From Actinacidiphila acidipaludis (GTDB lineage: Bacteria; Actinomycetota; Actinomycetes; Streptomycetales; Streptomycetaceae): DNA of 64,000 nucleotides. The translations under genes and the position numbers were made by a program. Below, in pieces: positions 17,142-25,359 of the stretch. The notes beneath the pieces were generated by a model. The model was not told where the DNA came from and ran no database searches. It saw nothing but the letters and a program-made list of their open reading frames with translations. Each line of letters starts with the position of its first letter. Within the stretch, counting starts at the first letter, position 1. The stretch is from the NCBI RefSeq assembly GCF_019890725.1, contig NZ_JAINZZ010000006.1:62001-126000 (forward strand), written 5' to 3'.

Positions 17142-17567
17142 GTGGTGTCGCTGCAAGAAGTGCACGACTTCCTCGTCAAGTGCATCGGTGAGGAGGTGAA
17201 GACCGCCCATGCAGTGCAGCCGAACCTGGACGGCGAATGGCCGGCGTCGTGGTGGCAGGGTGCTGGCCCGGACTTTTCGACGCTGATCCTCGCGGGGCCA
17301 GAGGGTCCGGACTTCGACGCGGGTACGCCAGAGAGAGCTGCCTTCGTCGTGAAGAACGACCCCGCGCATGTTCTCCGCTTCGTCGATTACCTGCGATGGA
17401 TCGTCAAGCAGCACGAGCCTGTTCTCGTGCCTGCGGAGAAGGATGGCGAGACGGTCGCCGAGGAGGTCTGTCCCATCGACGGCGCGGAGTGCGAAACTCT
17501 GCACTTCATGGCGGCCGAGATCTTTCACGACCGCTCGGGCTTCAAGAGGGAGTGGCGGCGGAAGTAA
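17142..17567 (+). CDS. DUF6221-like hypothetical protein
   Basis: A protein of about 141 residues containing VVKNDPAHVLRFVDYLRWIV and LHFMAAEIFHDRSGFKREWR. The pattern of a helix with NDPAxVLRxVDxxRxI is what I recognise from small actinobacterial DUF6221 proteins, often on mobile elements, with no known function. Three consecutive GTG codons (17139-17147) follow AGGGGG, so the exact start is uncertain. It is the only rightward gene in the left half of AICE-1 before 22.6 kb. Confidence 0.65.
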   Translation: MVSLQEVHDFLVKCIGEEVKTAHAVQPNLDGEWPASWWQGAGPDFSTLILAGPEGPDFDAGTPERAAFVVKNDPAHVLRFVDYLRWIVKQHEPVLVPAEKDGETVAEEVCPIDGAECETLHFMAAEIFHDRSGFKREWRRK

Positions 17568-17672
17568 CGGCAAGGGTGAGCGATCTTGACGATCGGAGCT
17601 CTCCTCGATTTGCCGTTCCGTCCGTAGACCGGGCGGCACCCAGCGTGCGGGCCTGCCGACGAGGTGCAGTCT

Positions 17673-18479
17673 TCAGTATCCGCCGAGTCGTACGGGCGGG
17701 ATGCTGGCCGGAAGTTCGGCCAGGACCTTGGTGCGCCAGTTCAGGGCGTAGGGCAGGCAGTTGGCGCAGTTCTTGTGGGTGGTGTGGCCGGGCATCGGGG
17801 GTCGTCTGCGGGCGTGGTAAGACCAGGCGGCCGAGTCGGCGGAGCCCATGAGGTGGCCGACCTTCTTCAGGCCGAGGGTTTTGAAGCCGAAGCCGTGTAG
17901 GCGTATGCCGTGAGTGGCTAGGGTCGTGACGATCGCGGCGCCGTCGTTGGTGGACTGTCGACGGCAGACCGACCCCAGGCCGACGAGCAGTTCGCGGGTG
18001 AGGTCGATGCCGGCACGGTGGTACAGGCTCACGCAGTGCTCGTAGTCCGGGAGCTCCCAGCCCTGGAGCACGGGAACGATCGGCAGGTCCGGAGCCAACT
18101 CGCGCAGGTGCAGGTAGTTGGCCACGGTGCGGCGCTGGTGTTCGGCGACGCTGAGGCCGGTTCCGGTGAAGTGCTGTCCGCCGTAGGTGCCGCCGTGGAT
18201 GATCGCGGGTTCGCACATCCAGTCCTGCGGTGCGGCCCAGTCAAACGGGCCGACCTCATCGCGGATGCGCCGCAGGTCATCCACGTACTGCTGCGGGGTG
18301 GTGGTCCAGCGTCCGAACCGCTGCAGGATAGTGAAGCCCCCGGAGTCGATCGCGTAGCGACCGATCGCGCGCGGCAGGCTGCGGGCAGTGCCCACGCCGA
18401 AGTGCTCGTACTTCAGGAACAGCGGCACGTCGGTGAGGGCGATCCAGTGCCGTTTGTGAGTGGTCAGGTAGAACCTCAT
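17673..18479 (-). CDS. DpdA/TGT-like protein (deazaguanine transglycosylase fold)
   Basis: The 268-residue protein has motifs of the tRNA-guanine transglycosylase superfamily, small actinobacterial branch: YAIDSGGFTIL (the DSGGF motif carrying the general-acid Asp in TGT), FDWAAPQDWMCEP, PVLQGW, LLVGLGSVCRRQ, LHGFGFKT, and a C-terminal Cys pair in HKNCANCLPYAL. DpdA relatives insert 7-deazaguanines into phage and bacterial DNA. The start at 18479 follows an excellent AAGGAGG. No preQ0 pathway or dpdB-dpdC genes are adjacent, so the substrate is unknown. It could act on DNA or tRNA. Confidence 0.7.
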   Translation of the reverse strand: MRFYLTTHKRHWIALTDVPLFLKYEHFGVGTARSLPRAIGRYAIDSGGFTILQRFGRWTTTPQQYVDDLRRIRDEVGPFDWAAPQDWMCEPAIIHGGTYGGQHFTGTGLSVAEHQRRTVANYLHLRELAPDLPIVPVLQGWELPDYEHCVSLYHRAGIDLTRELLVGLGSVCRRQSTNDGAAIVTTLATHGIRLHGFGFKTLGLKKVGHLMGSADSAAWSYHARRRPPMPGHTTHKNCANCLPYALNWRTKVLAELPASIPPVRLGGY

Positions 18480-18642
18480 GCTGCCTCCTTCGATGCAGCA
18501 AAGGAGGCCCAGTCGCCCAGCGAGCATTACGGGCGGCTCAGGATGGGGCACCCTGGGGGTCTCCTGTTCTGATTCGTCGGGATGGGGAGACCGGGGGCGG
18601 CGGGCTGTCCTTGTCCGGGAGTGCCGTCGCCCTCGGGCGTCT

Positions 18643-19266
18643 TCAGGTGTCTGCGCCGCGCGTGCCGCCGCGCGCGACGAGCGCCGCAGCGCGCACCACC
18701 GCGAGCGCCTGTTCGCCGGACACGTGGGGATGTTCGTTCCAGCGGGGGTACGGCTGGACGATGCCGCGGGCCCGCAGCACGTTGTTGATGTGGTCCCCCG
18801 CGGCAGTGGCGGTGTCCTCGGTGCCATAACCGAGGAGGAACACGGTTCGCTGTGCGCCGAGGATGCAGCGGCGCCCGCCGCAGGTGCGGAGGCGCTCGCC
18901 GGTCTGGGCCCAACCCCATCGCTCCAGCACGAGGGCGGTGAGGTCGAGGTGCTGCGCGGGGGTGATCCGCAGCCGGGCGACGGCTTCGCCGCGGCGGGCG
19001 GGGTGCAGGGACAGCAGTCGGTCGGGCAGCACTCGCCACAGCCCTCCGGGCAGGCTCATGCCTGCCGGGTCGCCTGCGGGTGCCGGCGGGAGTGCGGCGA
19101 GTGCGTCGCGCACGAGCTGGTCGGTGGTGGCGGTCACGAGCCGGTGCGCGGCGAGGGGCTGCGGGTGTTGGGTGGCGAGGTAGTTCTCTATGTCGCGGAT
19201 CAGGTCGGCTCCGAGGGCCGGGAAGTCGCTGCCCTCGCCGGTCGGGCGAATGGTGGTTTGGTTCAT
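18643..19266 (-). CDS. DUF6197-like protein
   Basis: A 207-residue protein. The second half has LERWGWAQTGERLRTCGGRR then CILGAQRTVFLLGYG, the pattern of actinobacterial DUF6197 proteins (a helix, then xxCxLGAL), followed by NNVLRARG and WNEHPHVSGEQALAVV. The function is unknown. It starts at ATG 19266, right after a gap from the small membrane gene, and its stop is 163 bases from the DpdA-like start. Confidence 0.6.
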   Translation of the reverse strand: MNQTTIRPTGEGSDFPALGADLIRDIENYLATQHPQPLAAHRLVTATTDQLVRDALAALPPAPAGDPAGMSLPGGLWRVLPDRLLSLHPARRGEAVARLRITPAQHLDLTALVLERWGWAQTGERLRTCGGRRCILGAQRTVFLLGYGTEDTATAAGDHINNVLRARGIVQPYPRWNEHPHVSGEQALAVVRAAALVARGGTRGADT

Positions 19267-19286
19267 GGGCGAGCCTCCATGCCCAG

Positions 19287-19481
19287 TCAGCCGCGCATCT
19301 GCGCGAGGGTGTGGGCAGCGCTGGCCATGAACTCGTTGATGGGCCCGGCAGCTCCGGTGGCCGCGGCGTAGAAGCCGAACAGGAACACCACCAGGGCGGC
19401 GCCGCCGGAGGTGGCGCGGGAGCGGACTGCGAAGAACGATGCGACGCCGAACAGCAGCACGGCGGAGATGGACAGGATCAC
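19287..19481 (-). CDS. Small membrane protein, possible spread protein
   Basis: The 64-residue protein has two hydrophobic segments (ILSISAVLLFGVASFFAV and AALVVFLFGFYAAATG) joined by a short SRATSGG turn. Small membrane proteins of this size downstream of tra are typical of the spread (Spd) genes of Streptomyces plasmids and AICEs, which help intramycelial distribution. That role is inferred from position. Confidence 0.6.
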   Translation of the reverse strand: MILSISAVLLFGVASFFAVRSRATSGGAALVVFLFGFYAAATGAAGPINEFMASAAHTLAQMRG

Positions 19482-19502
19482 GGGCAGGGTCTCCGTTCCC
19501 GG

Positions 19503-19754
19503 TCAGCGGGTGCCGTCGCGGTGGATGCCGCGGGCGATGTTGTAGGCGCGCCGGCCGCGGCGTATGTGGACGCCGTGGCCCTTGCAGCGGCGGCAGGTCT
19601 TGCCGCGCTTGGGGCGTCCTTTGCGGTCGGTGGTGGTGGCGAAGCCGAAGCCGTGGCAGTGCCGGCAGGTCGCGAACGGCTGGACCGCACACACTCCGAC
19701 ATAACCGAGCGTGACGAGCAGCAGGCAGGCGATAGCAAGGACGGGGAGGGTCAT
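19503..19754 (-). CDS. Membrane-anchored protein with DnaJ-type CxxCxGxG zinc motifs
   Basis: The 83-residue protein begins with one transmembrane helix (LPVLAIACLLLVTLGYVGVC). Two zinc-ribbon repeats of the DnaJ cysteine-rich type follow: CRHCHGFGF and CRRCKGHGV, 20 residues apart, then a basic tail. It lies between the small membrane gene and tra, the position of spread proteins. A membrane-tethered zinc ribbon with no J-domain is an unusual minimal architecture but recurs in actinobacterial elements as I recall. Confidence 0.65.
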   Translation of the reverse strand: MTLPVLAIACLLLVTLGYVGVCAVQPFATCRHCHGFGFATTTDRKGRPKRGKTCRRCKGHGVHIRRGRRAYNIARGIHRDGTR

Positions 19755-19793
19755 GAGGGTGCCTCCGGGGCGGTTTCCTGGGGTTTCCGCAGG

Positions 19794-19889
19794 TGGGTCG
19801 CTATCCGCTAGCGGCCTGATCAGATGTGGTTTGGGGCGCTAGCGGGGCCGCTAACGTTAGCGGGTGCTGCCGCTAGCGTTAGCGACCCA
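19794..19889. repeat. Nested palindromes downstream of tra, candidate clt-like site
   Basis: The 96 bases contain CCGCTAGCGG (19805-19814), a perfect 16-bp palindrome CCGCTAACGTTAGCGG (19848-19863), and an imperfect CGCTAGCGTTAGCG (19871-19884). The outer arms 19794-19814 and 19870-19889 form a long inverted repeat with one small indel. In Streptomyces plasmids the Tra-recognised transfer locus clt lies next to traB; position and repeat density fit, but the sequence itself is not a known clt. Confidence 0.5.
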
Positions 19890-19895
19890 GCGGGG

Positions 19896-22100
19896 TCAGG
19901 ACGCGTCCCGGTTTCCGTCACGCTCCGCTATCGCGGTGGTGATGTGGGAGCGGTCGATGCCGCGCCGGTTGACGACCTTCCCGTCCACGCGCCGCCCGAC
20001 CTGGATCGTGGACACCCCGTGCGGCTTGAGGGCTGCCGCCAACGCGTCTGGCTCCCAACCGTCGTAGACCTCCGGCCGCAGCTCCGCCAGGCGGGCAACG
20101 ACCGTCTCGGACCACACCTTGGCCTCCGACGCGGGCACGACGGCGAGGATGTCGGCGAGCAGGTCGTAGCCGGAGGCCGTGACCTCGGGTTCCTCGCCCA
20201 GGGCGTAGCCGGACAGCAGGCCGGCCTTCTCCCGGACCGCGCGGGCGCGGGCGGCGATGTCGTCGGCGTCGCGGCCGTCGACGTAGAGCGCCCGCACGAT
20301 CCGGGCGTCCGATCCCTCACCCACGAAGTAGTGGATGCCCTTATCATTCCAGGCGAACATGGTCGCCCGGACCCCGCGTTTGTAGGCGGAGGTACCGAGC
20401 ACCATGTCGTTCTCCAACTGGCCCATGACCTTCAGGCACCACCGGGCCGACGCGTTCGCGCTGATCCCGGTGGGCAGGGCTTTGGCGTCGGGGCGCTGGG
20501 TGGCGAGCAGCAGCACGATGCCGGTGGCGGGGCCGCGCTTGACCAGGTCGGTGGCGATCTCCTCGAACTCCTTGGCGTGCTCGGGGTGCTCGAAGAGGAC
20601 CTGGCACTCGTCCACACCCACGATGATCGGGTGCAGCCCGAGCGTGCGCTTGTCGGCGAGCGTGCTGGTGACCTTGGATTCCGGGCAGATGTCCCGGGGC
20701 AGTGACCGGATCACCTTGGTGCGGCGCCGCAGTTCCTCCCGCAGGGCGCGGAAGTCGTTGAGGCAGTAGGTGATGGCTTCGTCGTCGTCGCCGGCCGCGT
20801 GCCGGTGGGAGACGGCCGTGCCGACCGGGTCGAGGTCGCCGGTGCCCTTCATGTCGTAGGTGTGCAGCTCCGCCCGCGGGTCGAGTGCGGCGATGAGCAG
20901 CAGCAGGCGCAGGAGGAAGGTCTTGCCCATCCGCGGGATCGCGCCGATGACTCCGGCGATGTACATCAGGGTTGCTTCCACCCAGCGTCCGCGCTGGTCG
21001 GTGCCGTACGCGACGGGCTTGAAGAGGTCCACGTTCCCGGACCGCAGCAGCGGCCACTTGGGCTGCTTGGCGCGGGACATGTCCTGGTCGCCGACCCACA
21101 GCACCAGGTGCCCGGTGTGCTCGTCCGGCACCGCCTCCGGCCACACACAGCCCAGCGGGCGGCGCAGGCCCGACGCGAGCCGGTCCCGACGCTCGATCAC
21201 GTCCGTGACCGTCACGCCGTACGGGAGGTTGCCTTCCGCGCGCCAGCCAGGGCCGTCGCGGGTGATCGGGGCGGTGAACTCGAAGCCGTCCCGGCCGTTG
21301 CCCTGCGCCTGGTTGATCGCCGGGATACCCAACGCGCCCAGCGCGCGGAGCACGATGTCGGAGGTGAGCTTGGTGGCCTTGGGCACTTCCACCGCCCTGT
21401 GGACGACCGGGGCGTCCGGCTTGCGGCCGGCGAACCCCAGCGCCATCACCACCGCGCCGACCGACACGGCCTGCAGCCACCCCGGGGCCAGCACGTACAT
21501 CGCCAGGGCCGAGGCGAGGCCGACGAACAGGGCCAGCACCGCCACCAGGGTCCGCATCTTGACCCGTGCGTCACGCAGCCGCGACAGCTTCAGATACTCC
21601 GCCGCATCCTCCCGCCGCACCGCGGCCAGCCGGACCGGCTCGCCCTCCCGGTCGGCCACCCACCGCAAGGATCCGCCGATGAACTTCGCCGCGCCCGCCG
21701 GAGCCTGAAGGGACAGGCGGGCGGCGTAGACCGGCGTCCGCAACGCGTGGAAACCCGCCACGTGGGCGTAGTGCTTGCCCACCCACACCGAAGCCGTCTT
21801 CAACTCCCCCACCGACCGCAGCCACTCCGGGACCACCGGACGCCGCCGCGCATTCCGCAGGCGACCCAGATACCCGGGACCCGACGCCGGGCCCGACGAG
21901 TCGACCAGCACCCGCCCCAACCCGTCGCCCGACACGTCGGCGCCCGTGTCGAGTCCGGAGTCGGGCGACGCGGCACCCGACCGGTCGGCCGACTCACGGA
22001 CCGCGCGGGCCTTGTCCAAGTCGACTACCTCGCCGCCGAAGTCGGCGGACAGGTCGGCTTCCAATCGCTTGAAGAACTCGTTCTCGTCCTCGTGCTTCAC
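19896..22100 (-). CDS. FtsK/SpoIIIE-type DNA translocase (Tra)
   Basis: The 734-residue protein has two transmembrane helices at about 195-245 (LVAVLALFVGLASALAMYVL). An FtsK motor domain follows, with Walker A IPRMGKTFLLRL, Walker B HPIIVGVDECQVLF and LLATQRPDAKALPTGISANA. A C-terminal winged-helix region probably reads DNA. AICEs and Streptomyces plasmids transfer double-stranded DNA with a single such protein (TraB, TraSA). GTG at 22098-22100 was chosen because GGAAGGA stands upstream and the frame before it has no conserved residues. Confidence 0.93.
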   Translation of the reverse strand: MKHEDENEFFKRLEADLSADFGGEVVDLDKARAVRESADRSGAASPDSGLDTGADVSGDGLGRVLVDSSGPASGPGYLGRLRNARRRPVVPEWLRSVGELKTASVWVGKHYAHVAGFHALRTPVYAARLSLQAPAGAAKFIGGSLRWVADREGEPVRLAAVRREDAAEYLKLSRLRDARVKMRTLVAVLALFVGLASALAMYVLAPGWLQAVSVGAVVMALGFAGRKPDAPVVHRAVEVPKATKLTSDIVLRALGALGIPAINQAQGNGRDGFEFTAPITRDGPGWRAEGNLPYGVTVTDVIERRDRLASGLRRPLGCVWPEAVPDEHTGHLVLWVGDQDMSRAKQPKWPLLRSGNVDLFKPVAYGTDQRGRWVEATLMYIAGVIGAIPRMGKTFLLRLLLLIAALDPRAELHTYDMKGTGDLDPVGTAVSHRHAAGDDDEAITYCLNDFRALREELRRRTKVIRSLPRDICPESKVTSTLADKRTLGLHPIIVGVDECQVLFEHPEHAKEFEEIATDLVKRGPATGIVLLLATQRPDAKALPTGISANASARWCLKVMGQLENDMVLGTSAYKRGVRATMFAWNDKGIHYFVGEGSDARIVRALYVDGRDADDIAARARAVREKAGLLSGYALGEEPEVTASGYDLLADILAVVPASEAKVWSETVVARLAELRPEVYDGWEPDALAAALKPHGVSTIQVGRRVDGKVVNRRGIDRSHITTAIAERDGNRDAS

Positions 22101-22189
22101 TGATGTTCCTTCCAGAACTGGAGGGGTGAGCGGGCCCGACCGACGCTGTGAGAGGTGGGCGGTCGGGCCCGCGGTTGTTGGATCCGCCT

Positions 22190-22564
22190 TCAGGCGGCGC
22201 GCTGATCCTCGGGATAGGCACACGGCACGCACGTGCCGAGCGAAGTCGGGATGACGTACCGGCATCCACGCGGCAGGCCGGGCAGGTGCGGCGGGCGGTC
22301 ATCGCGGCGGCGAGCGCCGCCCGCTTGGCGGTGGTCATGGGTCGGACGGGCTTGGCCAGGTCGGTTCGGTACAGGAATGCCACCGAGCAGCCGCTCTTAC
22401 GGCGGAGGGATCGGCGCATCACCTGAGCCACCACCGGCTGACCACCCCTTCGCGCGAAGCTGTCGGCGGGTGGCCATACCGTCCGGGGCCGGGCGCCACG
22501 GGAAGGTGGGGATCCCCCAGCGGGCGCCGTCGTTCTCCAGACTGCGATGTGTGTCATGAGACAC
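22190..22564 (-). pseudogene. Broken RRQRL-motif zinc-binding protein gene
   Basis: Pieces of one typical AICE protein lie in three frames. The N-terminal frame reads GARWGIPTFPWRPAPDGMAT then RRQLRAKG (about 22440-22530). The middle frame reads GGQPVVAQVMRRSLRRKSGC and AFLYRTDLAKP, ending MTARRTCPACRVDAG (about 22260-22440). The C-terminal frame reads YVIPTSLGTCVPCAYPEDQR, with stop at 22190. The CPxC and CVPC pairs would form the zinc site. At least two indels (near 22437-22445 and 22253-22262) break it. A GTG at 22564 could have been the start. Confidence 0.65.
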
Positions 22565-22628
22565 CGGGGTTGTGATGATTGCCGCATCTTTGTGACCTTG
22601 AGGGCTGTGGGGCGGCATCATTCGGTGC

Positions 22629-23369
22629 ATGCAGATCGAGGCGATATCCGCGGTAGCGGCTTCTGGAGCGGCGATCCTAGGCATCCCTGCGGCACTGATT
22701 GTCGGGTTTCGTCAGGCCCGTGCCGCTCGCGAGGCCGTCGCGGACGGTGCCCAAGCGGCGAGCTCGCAGTGGCGGAACAACAACCGTCGCGATGCCGTCG
22801 TAGCGTTCATCTTGGCGGTTGAGCAGGCGCTGGAACTGGCGCGCGCGATCAAACCTGCTGACACCCCAGTCGACCTTGAGGACGCGAAGTCGATGAGGCG
22901 GGAGCTCCGCAAGACGCTGGCCGTGGTTCAGCTGGAAGGTCCCGCAAGCATCGCCGAGCTAGCTGAGGAGGTCCAGAAGGCGGTGGACGGCACGCTATGC
23001 GCGGTGATGGCTGAGCATCGCGGCATTGCGCCAACTCTCGCGCTAAGAGCTGCTGCTGCGCGGGGGGATGAGGCGGCGTTGGCCTTGCAAAGGCGCCTTA
23101 ACGGGCGGAGTTCAAACTCCTCACCGGCTGACGCGCAACTGTGGCGGGATGTAGTCCAGGCCGGCATCCTCACCTCTCGTCAGGTATCCATCCTCAGCGT
23201 TCGAAACCGCGCGAGGCGGGAGGGGCGGGTCTACGCAGGGCGCCCAAGAGTTCCGTTCGCAGGTCATTACCAATCGAACCGCCAGGCCCTCGAAAACTTC
23301 ATCATGGTGGTGCGCGATCACCTGGACTCTCCGTCGGGGGCTCCATTGTCGCGACGTCTATCCGCTTGA
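22629..23369 (+). CDS. Hypothetical membrane-anchored protein
   Basis: The 246-residue protein starts with one hydrophobic segment (AISAVAASGAAILGIPAALIVG), followed by a helical cytoplasmic region (QARAAREAVADGAQAASSQW, ALELARAIKPA) and a basic C-terminus (SVRNRARREGRVYAG). I do not recognise a family. It runs against the transfer genes and starts 65 bases from the broken RRQRL gene, so it has its own promoter. Single-TM helical proteins of this kind in mobile elements are sometimes effectors or exclusion proteins, but nothing here shows that. Confidence 0.65.
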   Translation: MQIEAISAVAASGAAILGIPAALIVGFRQARAAREAVADGAQAASSQWRNNNRRDAVVAFILAVEQALELARAIKPADTPVDLEDAKSMRRELRKTLAVVQLEGPASIAELAEEVQKAVDGTLCAVMAEHRGIAPTLALRAAAARGDEAALALQRRLNGRSSNSSPADAQLWRDVVQAGILTSRQVSILSVRNRARREGRVYAGRPRVPFAGHYQSNRQALENFIMVVRDHLDSPSGAPLSRRLSA

Positions 23370-23820
23370 TCACACGCGCATTGCCCACGATCATTTCCTG
23401 GCGTCGCCCGCGGTGAGGAGGGGCACGATGGTGGCTGATCGGTTGGCGACCTGCTCACGGGGGCGGTGTTCTCGGCGAGGAGAGTTGCGATGACCGTGGC
23501 GGCGGCGTCAACCTGCTCTTGGAGTCGTTGCCGCTCCTGTCTCATCCAAGCCCGCGTCCGGCGCAAGCCCGCCGAACCCCACATCCCTGCGGTGGAGGTA
23601 GTGTTCCAGCTCCATGCGCCGGACCCGCAGGTCACGACTGGTGCCACTACTAAAAGAGGCCCCGAGCCCGGTCAACCGCCAGGGCCGCCTCCGATGATCA
23701 CTCGACGTTGATGTTGAACCTAACCGGGCGCTGCGGAGGAAGCTACGACGATCTCAATGAGACACATCTGAGTGTCTGGAGAACCGGTCGGGTCGTAGCA
23801 GGTGCCGAACGCCGGAGACA
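23370..23820 (-). pseudogene. Gap with a possible frameshifted small gene
   Basis: No intact gene is visible in these 451 bases. On the minus strand, MELEHYLHRRDVGFGG (from ATG 23615) in one frame is followed in another by the helical piece TRAWMRQERQRLQEQVDAAA and TVIATLLAENT. This reads like one small helical protein broken by an indel near 23560. The rest, 23620-23820, holds nothing I recognise. Confidence 0.3.
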
Positions 23821-24759
23821 TCAGGCAGCCACCGCCTCAGCCCCACCGCGCTCGCCGCGCAGCACGTCACGCGCGGTGCGAGCGTGGGCGGCGCCGCACT
23901 GCACGGCCTGCCGGATCCGGTCGGCCGTCAGATGCTCGATCGGCCACGACCCGGTGACCGTGCGGGCCTCGGCCAGCACGTCATCGAACGTGCGGCGACC
24001 CGGCTTCGGCCTGGCCGCAGGGTTGGCACTCCGGCGCCGGCCGGTCGGCTTCGGTGCCTCCGGACCGCCCGCGCCCGGCGCCACAGGGGCGGCGACCGAT
24101 TCGGATACGGCAGGGGCAAGCTCACCGAGCTTGAGCAGCACGCGGGTGCGGCGGTCGGTCTGGGAGCGCCACCGCCGACCATGCTTTTGCCGCAGGTCGG
24201 CGCGGGCGAGTTGCCGCTTGCGCTCCCGGGCGAGCGCGTCGGTGTAAGAGGTGATCTCCCACAGCGTCATGCGCCGCCACAGCGCGAACGTGGTGATCGG
24301 GGCGAGGACCCAGCGCGAACGGCGGATCTTCTCCATCCGCCGGCCGGTCACCGCGCCGATCCGGACCGCGTAGACGTGCGCGGCCACCTCGGACAGCACC
24401 ACCCACAGCAGCGGCATCGTTCCGTGTGCCACCTTCGCCGACAGCGAGTGCCCGGCCGCGATGTTCAGCCAGCAGGTGACCCCGGTGAGGAACCAGGGCA
24501 CCCAGCGAACCCACGACAGGGCCATGTCCATCCGGATCAGCAGCAGGTTCACCACGGTGAACACCGGGATGGCCAGGTCGATCCCGACCGGCAGCATCTG
24601 CGGAGTGGCGAACCCCCACCGCGCGCCCGCGGCGGACACGGTGTCAAAGCTCATGGCCAGCCCCACACCACCGACACCCACCCCGAGCAGGGCGGCGCCC
24701 GCGAGTAAGGCACGCTCGCCACGCGTCAGCGGCGGCACCTTCGTCTGGTCGGTGCTCAT
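23821..24759 (-). CDS. DUF2637 spread-type membrane protein
   Basis: The 312-residue protein has four transmembrane segments in residues 15-150 (LLAGAALLGVGVGGVGLAM, LPVGIDLAIPVFTVVNLLLI, WVPWFLTGVTCWLNIAAGHS, LLWVVLSEVAAHVYAV), the DUF2637 plan. A charged cytoplasmic tail follows with a possible helix-turn-helix at the end (LTADRIRQAVQCGAAHARTA). DUF2637 proteins such as SpdA-like factors accompany Tra in AICEs. The start at 24759 overlaps the stop of the next gene (ATGA). Confidence 0.88.
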   Translation of the reverse strand: MSTDQTKVPPLTRGERALLAGAALLGVGVGGVGLAMSFDTVSAAGARWGFATPQMLPVGIDLAIPVFTVVNLLLIRMDMALSWVRWVPWFLTGVTCWLNIAAGHSLSAKVAHGTMPLLWVVLSEVAAHVYAVRIGAVTGRRMEKIRRSRWVLAPITTFALWRRMTLWEITSYTDALARERKRQLARADLRQKHGRRWRSQTDRRTRVLLKLGELAPAVSESVAAPVAPGAGGPEAPKPTGRRRSANPAARPKPGRRTFDDVLAEARTVTGSWPIEHLTADRIRQAVQCGAAHARTARDVLRGERGGAEAVAA

Positions 24760-25046
24760 GCCGCCGCTCCCTTCCGGCGCGGCCGGCGGCGCACGGGCTG
24801 CGGCAGCGAGAGGACGTTGAACAGCTCCGGGGCGTATGCCTCGATCACCTCGGCGGCGACCTGGCTCACCCGGTCCGGCATGGTCGGGTCGTCGGCCAGG
24901 ATGTCGCGGGCCGCGGCCAACCGCGCCGCCCGCTCCTCCTCGGTCTCGCCCTCCTCCCCCAGCCACAGCTCAACCGGGGTACCGAGGGCCAGTTCCACGA
25001 AATCGGTGTCGGAGACCGCCTGATGACGGCCGATGTATGCACACAT
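24756..25046 (-). CDS. Small AICE hypothetical protein
   Basis: A 96-residue acidic helical protein (MCAYIGRHQAVSDTDFVELA, then TEEERAARLAAARDILADD) with a basic Arg-rich C-terminus. The start at 25046 follows GGAGAG. It is translationally coupled to the DUF2637 gene. The function is unknown; it is in the position of small regulatory or spread genes of related elements. Confidence 0.65.
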   Translation of the reverse strand: MCAYIGRHQAVSDTDFVELALGTPVELWLGEEGETEEERAARLAAARDILADDPTMPDRVSQVAAEVIEAYAPELFNVLSLPQPVRRRPRRKGAAA

Positions 25047-25138
25047 GTCTGCTCTCCGGTGCTCGACGGGAAGGGAGAGCCACGGCGGCGGGCGAACCTT
25101 GGTCGGGAGTCCCGCCGCCGTGGCCAAGAGAGAAGGGA

Positions 25139-25258
25139 GCCCCGGGCCGGAGTCGATCCGGCGCCCTCACGGCGGGATGCCGGGGCAGGTCGCGCTGTAC
25201 ATCACGCGGGAGTCGGACCCGCGCAGCCGCCTACTTGGCCGAGGAGAGGCGGCATGAT
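25139..25258 (-). other. Two tandem tRNA-like hairpin structures
   Basis: On the minus strand, 25139-25186 has a 7-bp acceptor-like stem (GCCCCGG/CCGGGGC) directly abutting a 5-bp stem with loop ATCGACT, as a tRNA acceptor and T-arm do. The D and anticodon arms are replaced by a short hairpin. A second T-arm-like hairpin, GCGGG-TCCGACT-CCCGC, lies at 25206-25222, followed on its 5' side by a CCGCC/GGCGG stem. Both loops differ from the T-loop consensus by one base. These may be tRNA remnants or a structured leader RNA. Confidence 0.4.
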
Positions 25259-25359
25259 CCCCATTCAGTTGTCAAAGGACGGTCGCTCCCGACGGGTGTG
25301 GCAACCCCTGAACAGGGGCTCCCGTGTTGCCACGGGACCCATCGACACAGAGAGTGGGT

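Noticed and set aside
18480-18827. Upstream extension of the DpdA-like gene
   Set aside because: An excellent ribosome-binding site precedes ATG 18479 and the upstream codons are the shadow of other frames.
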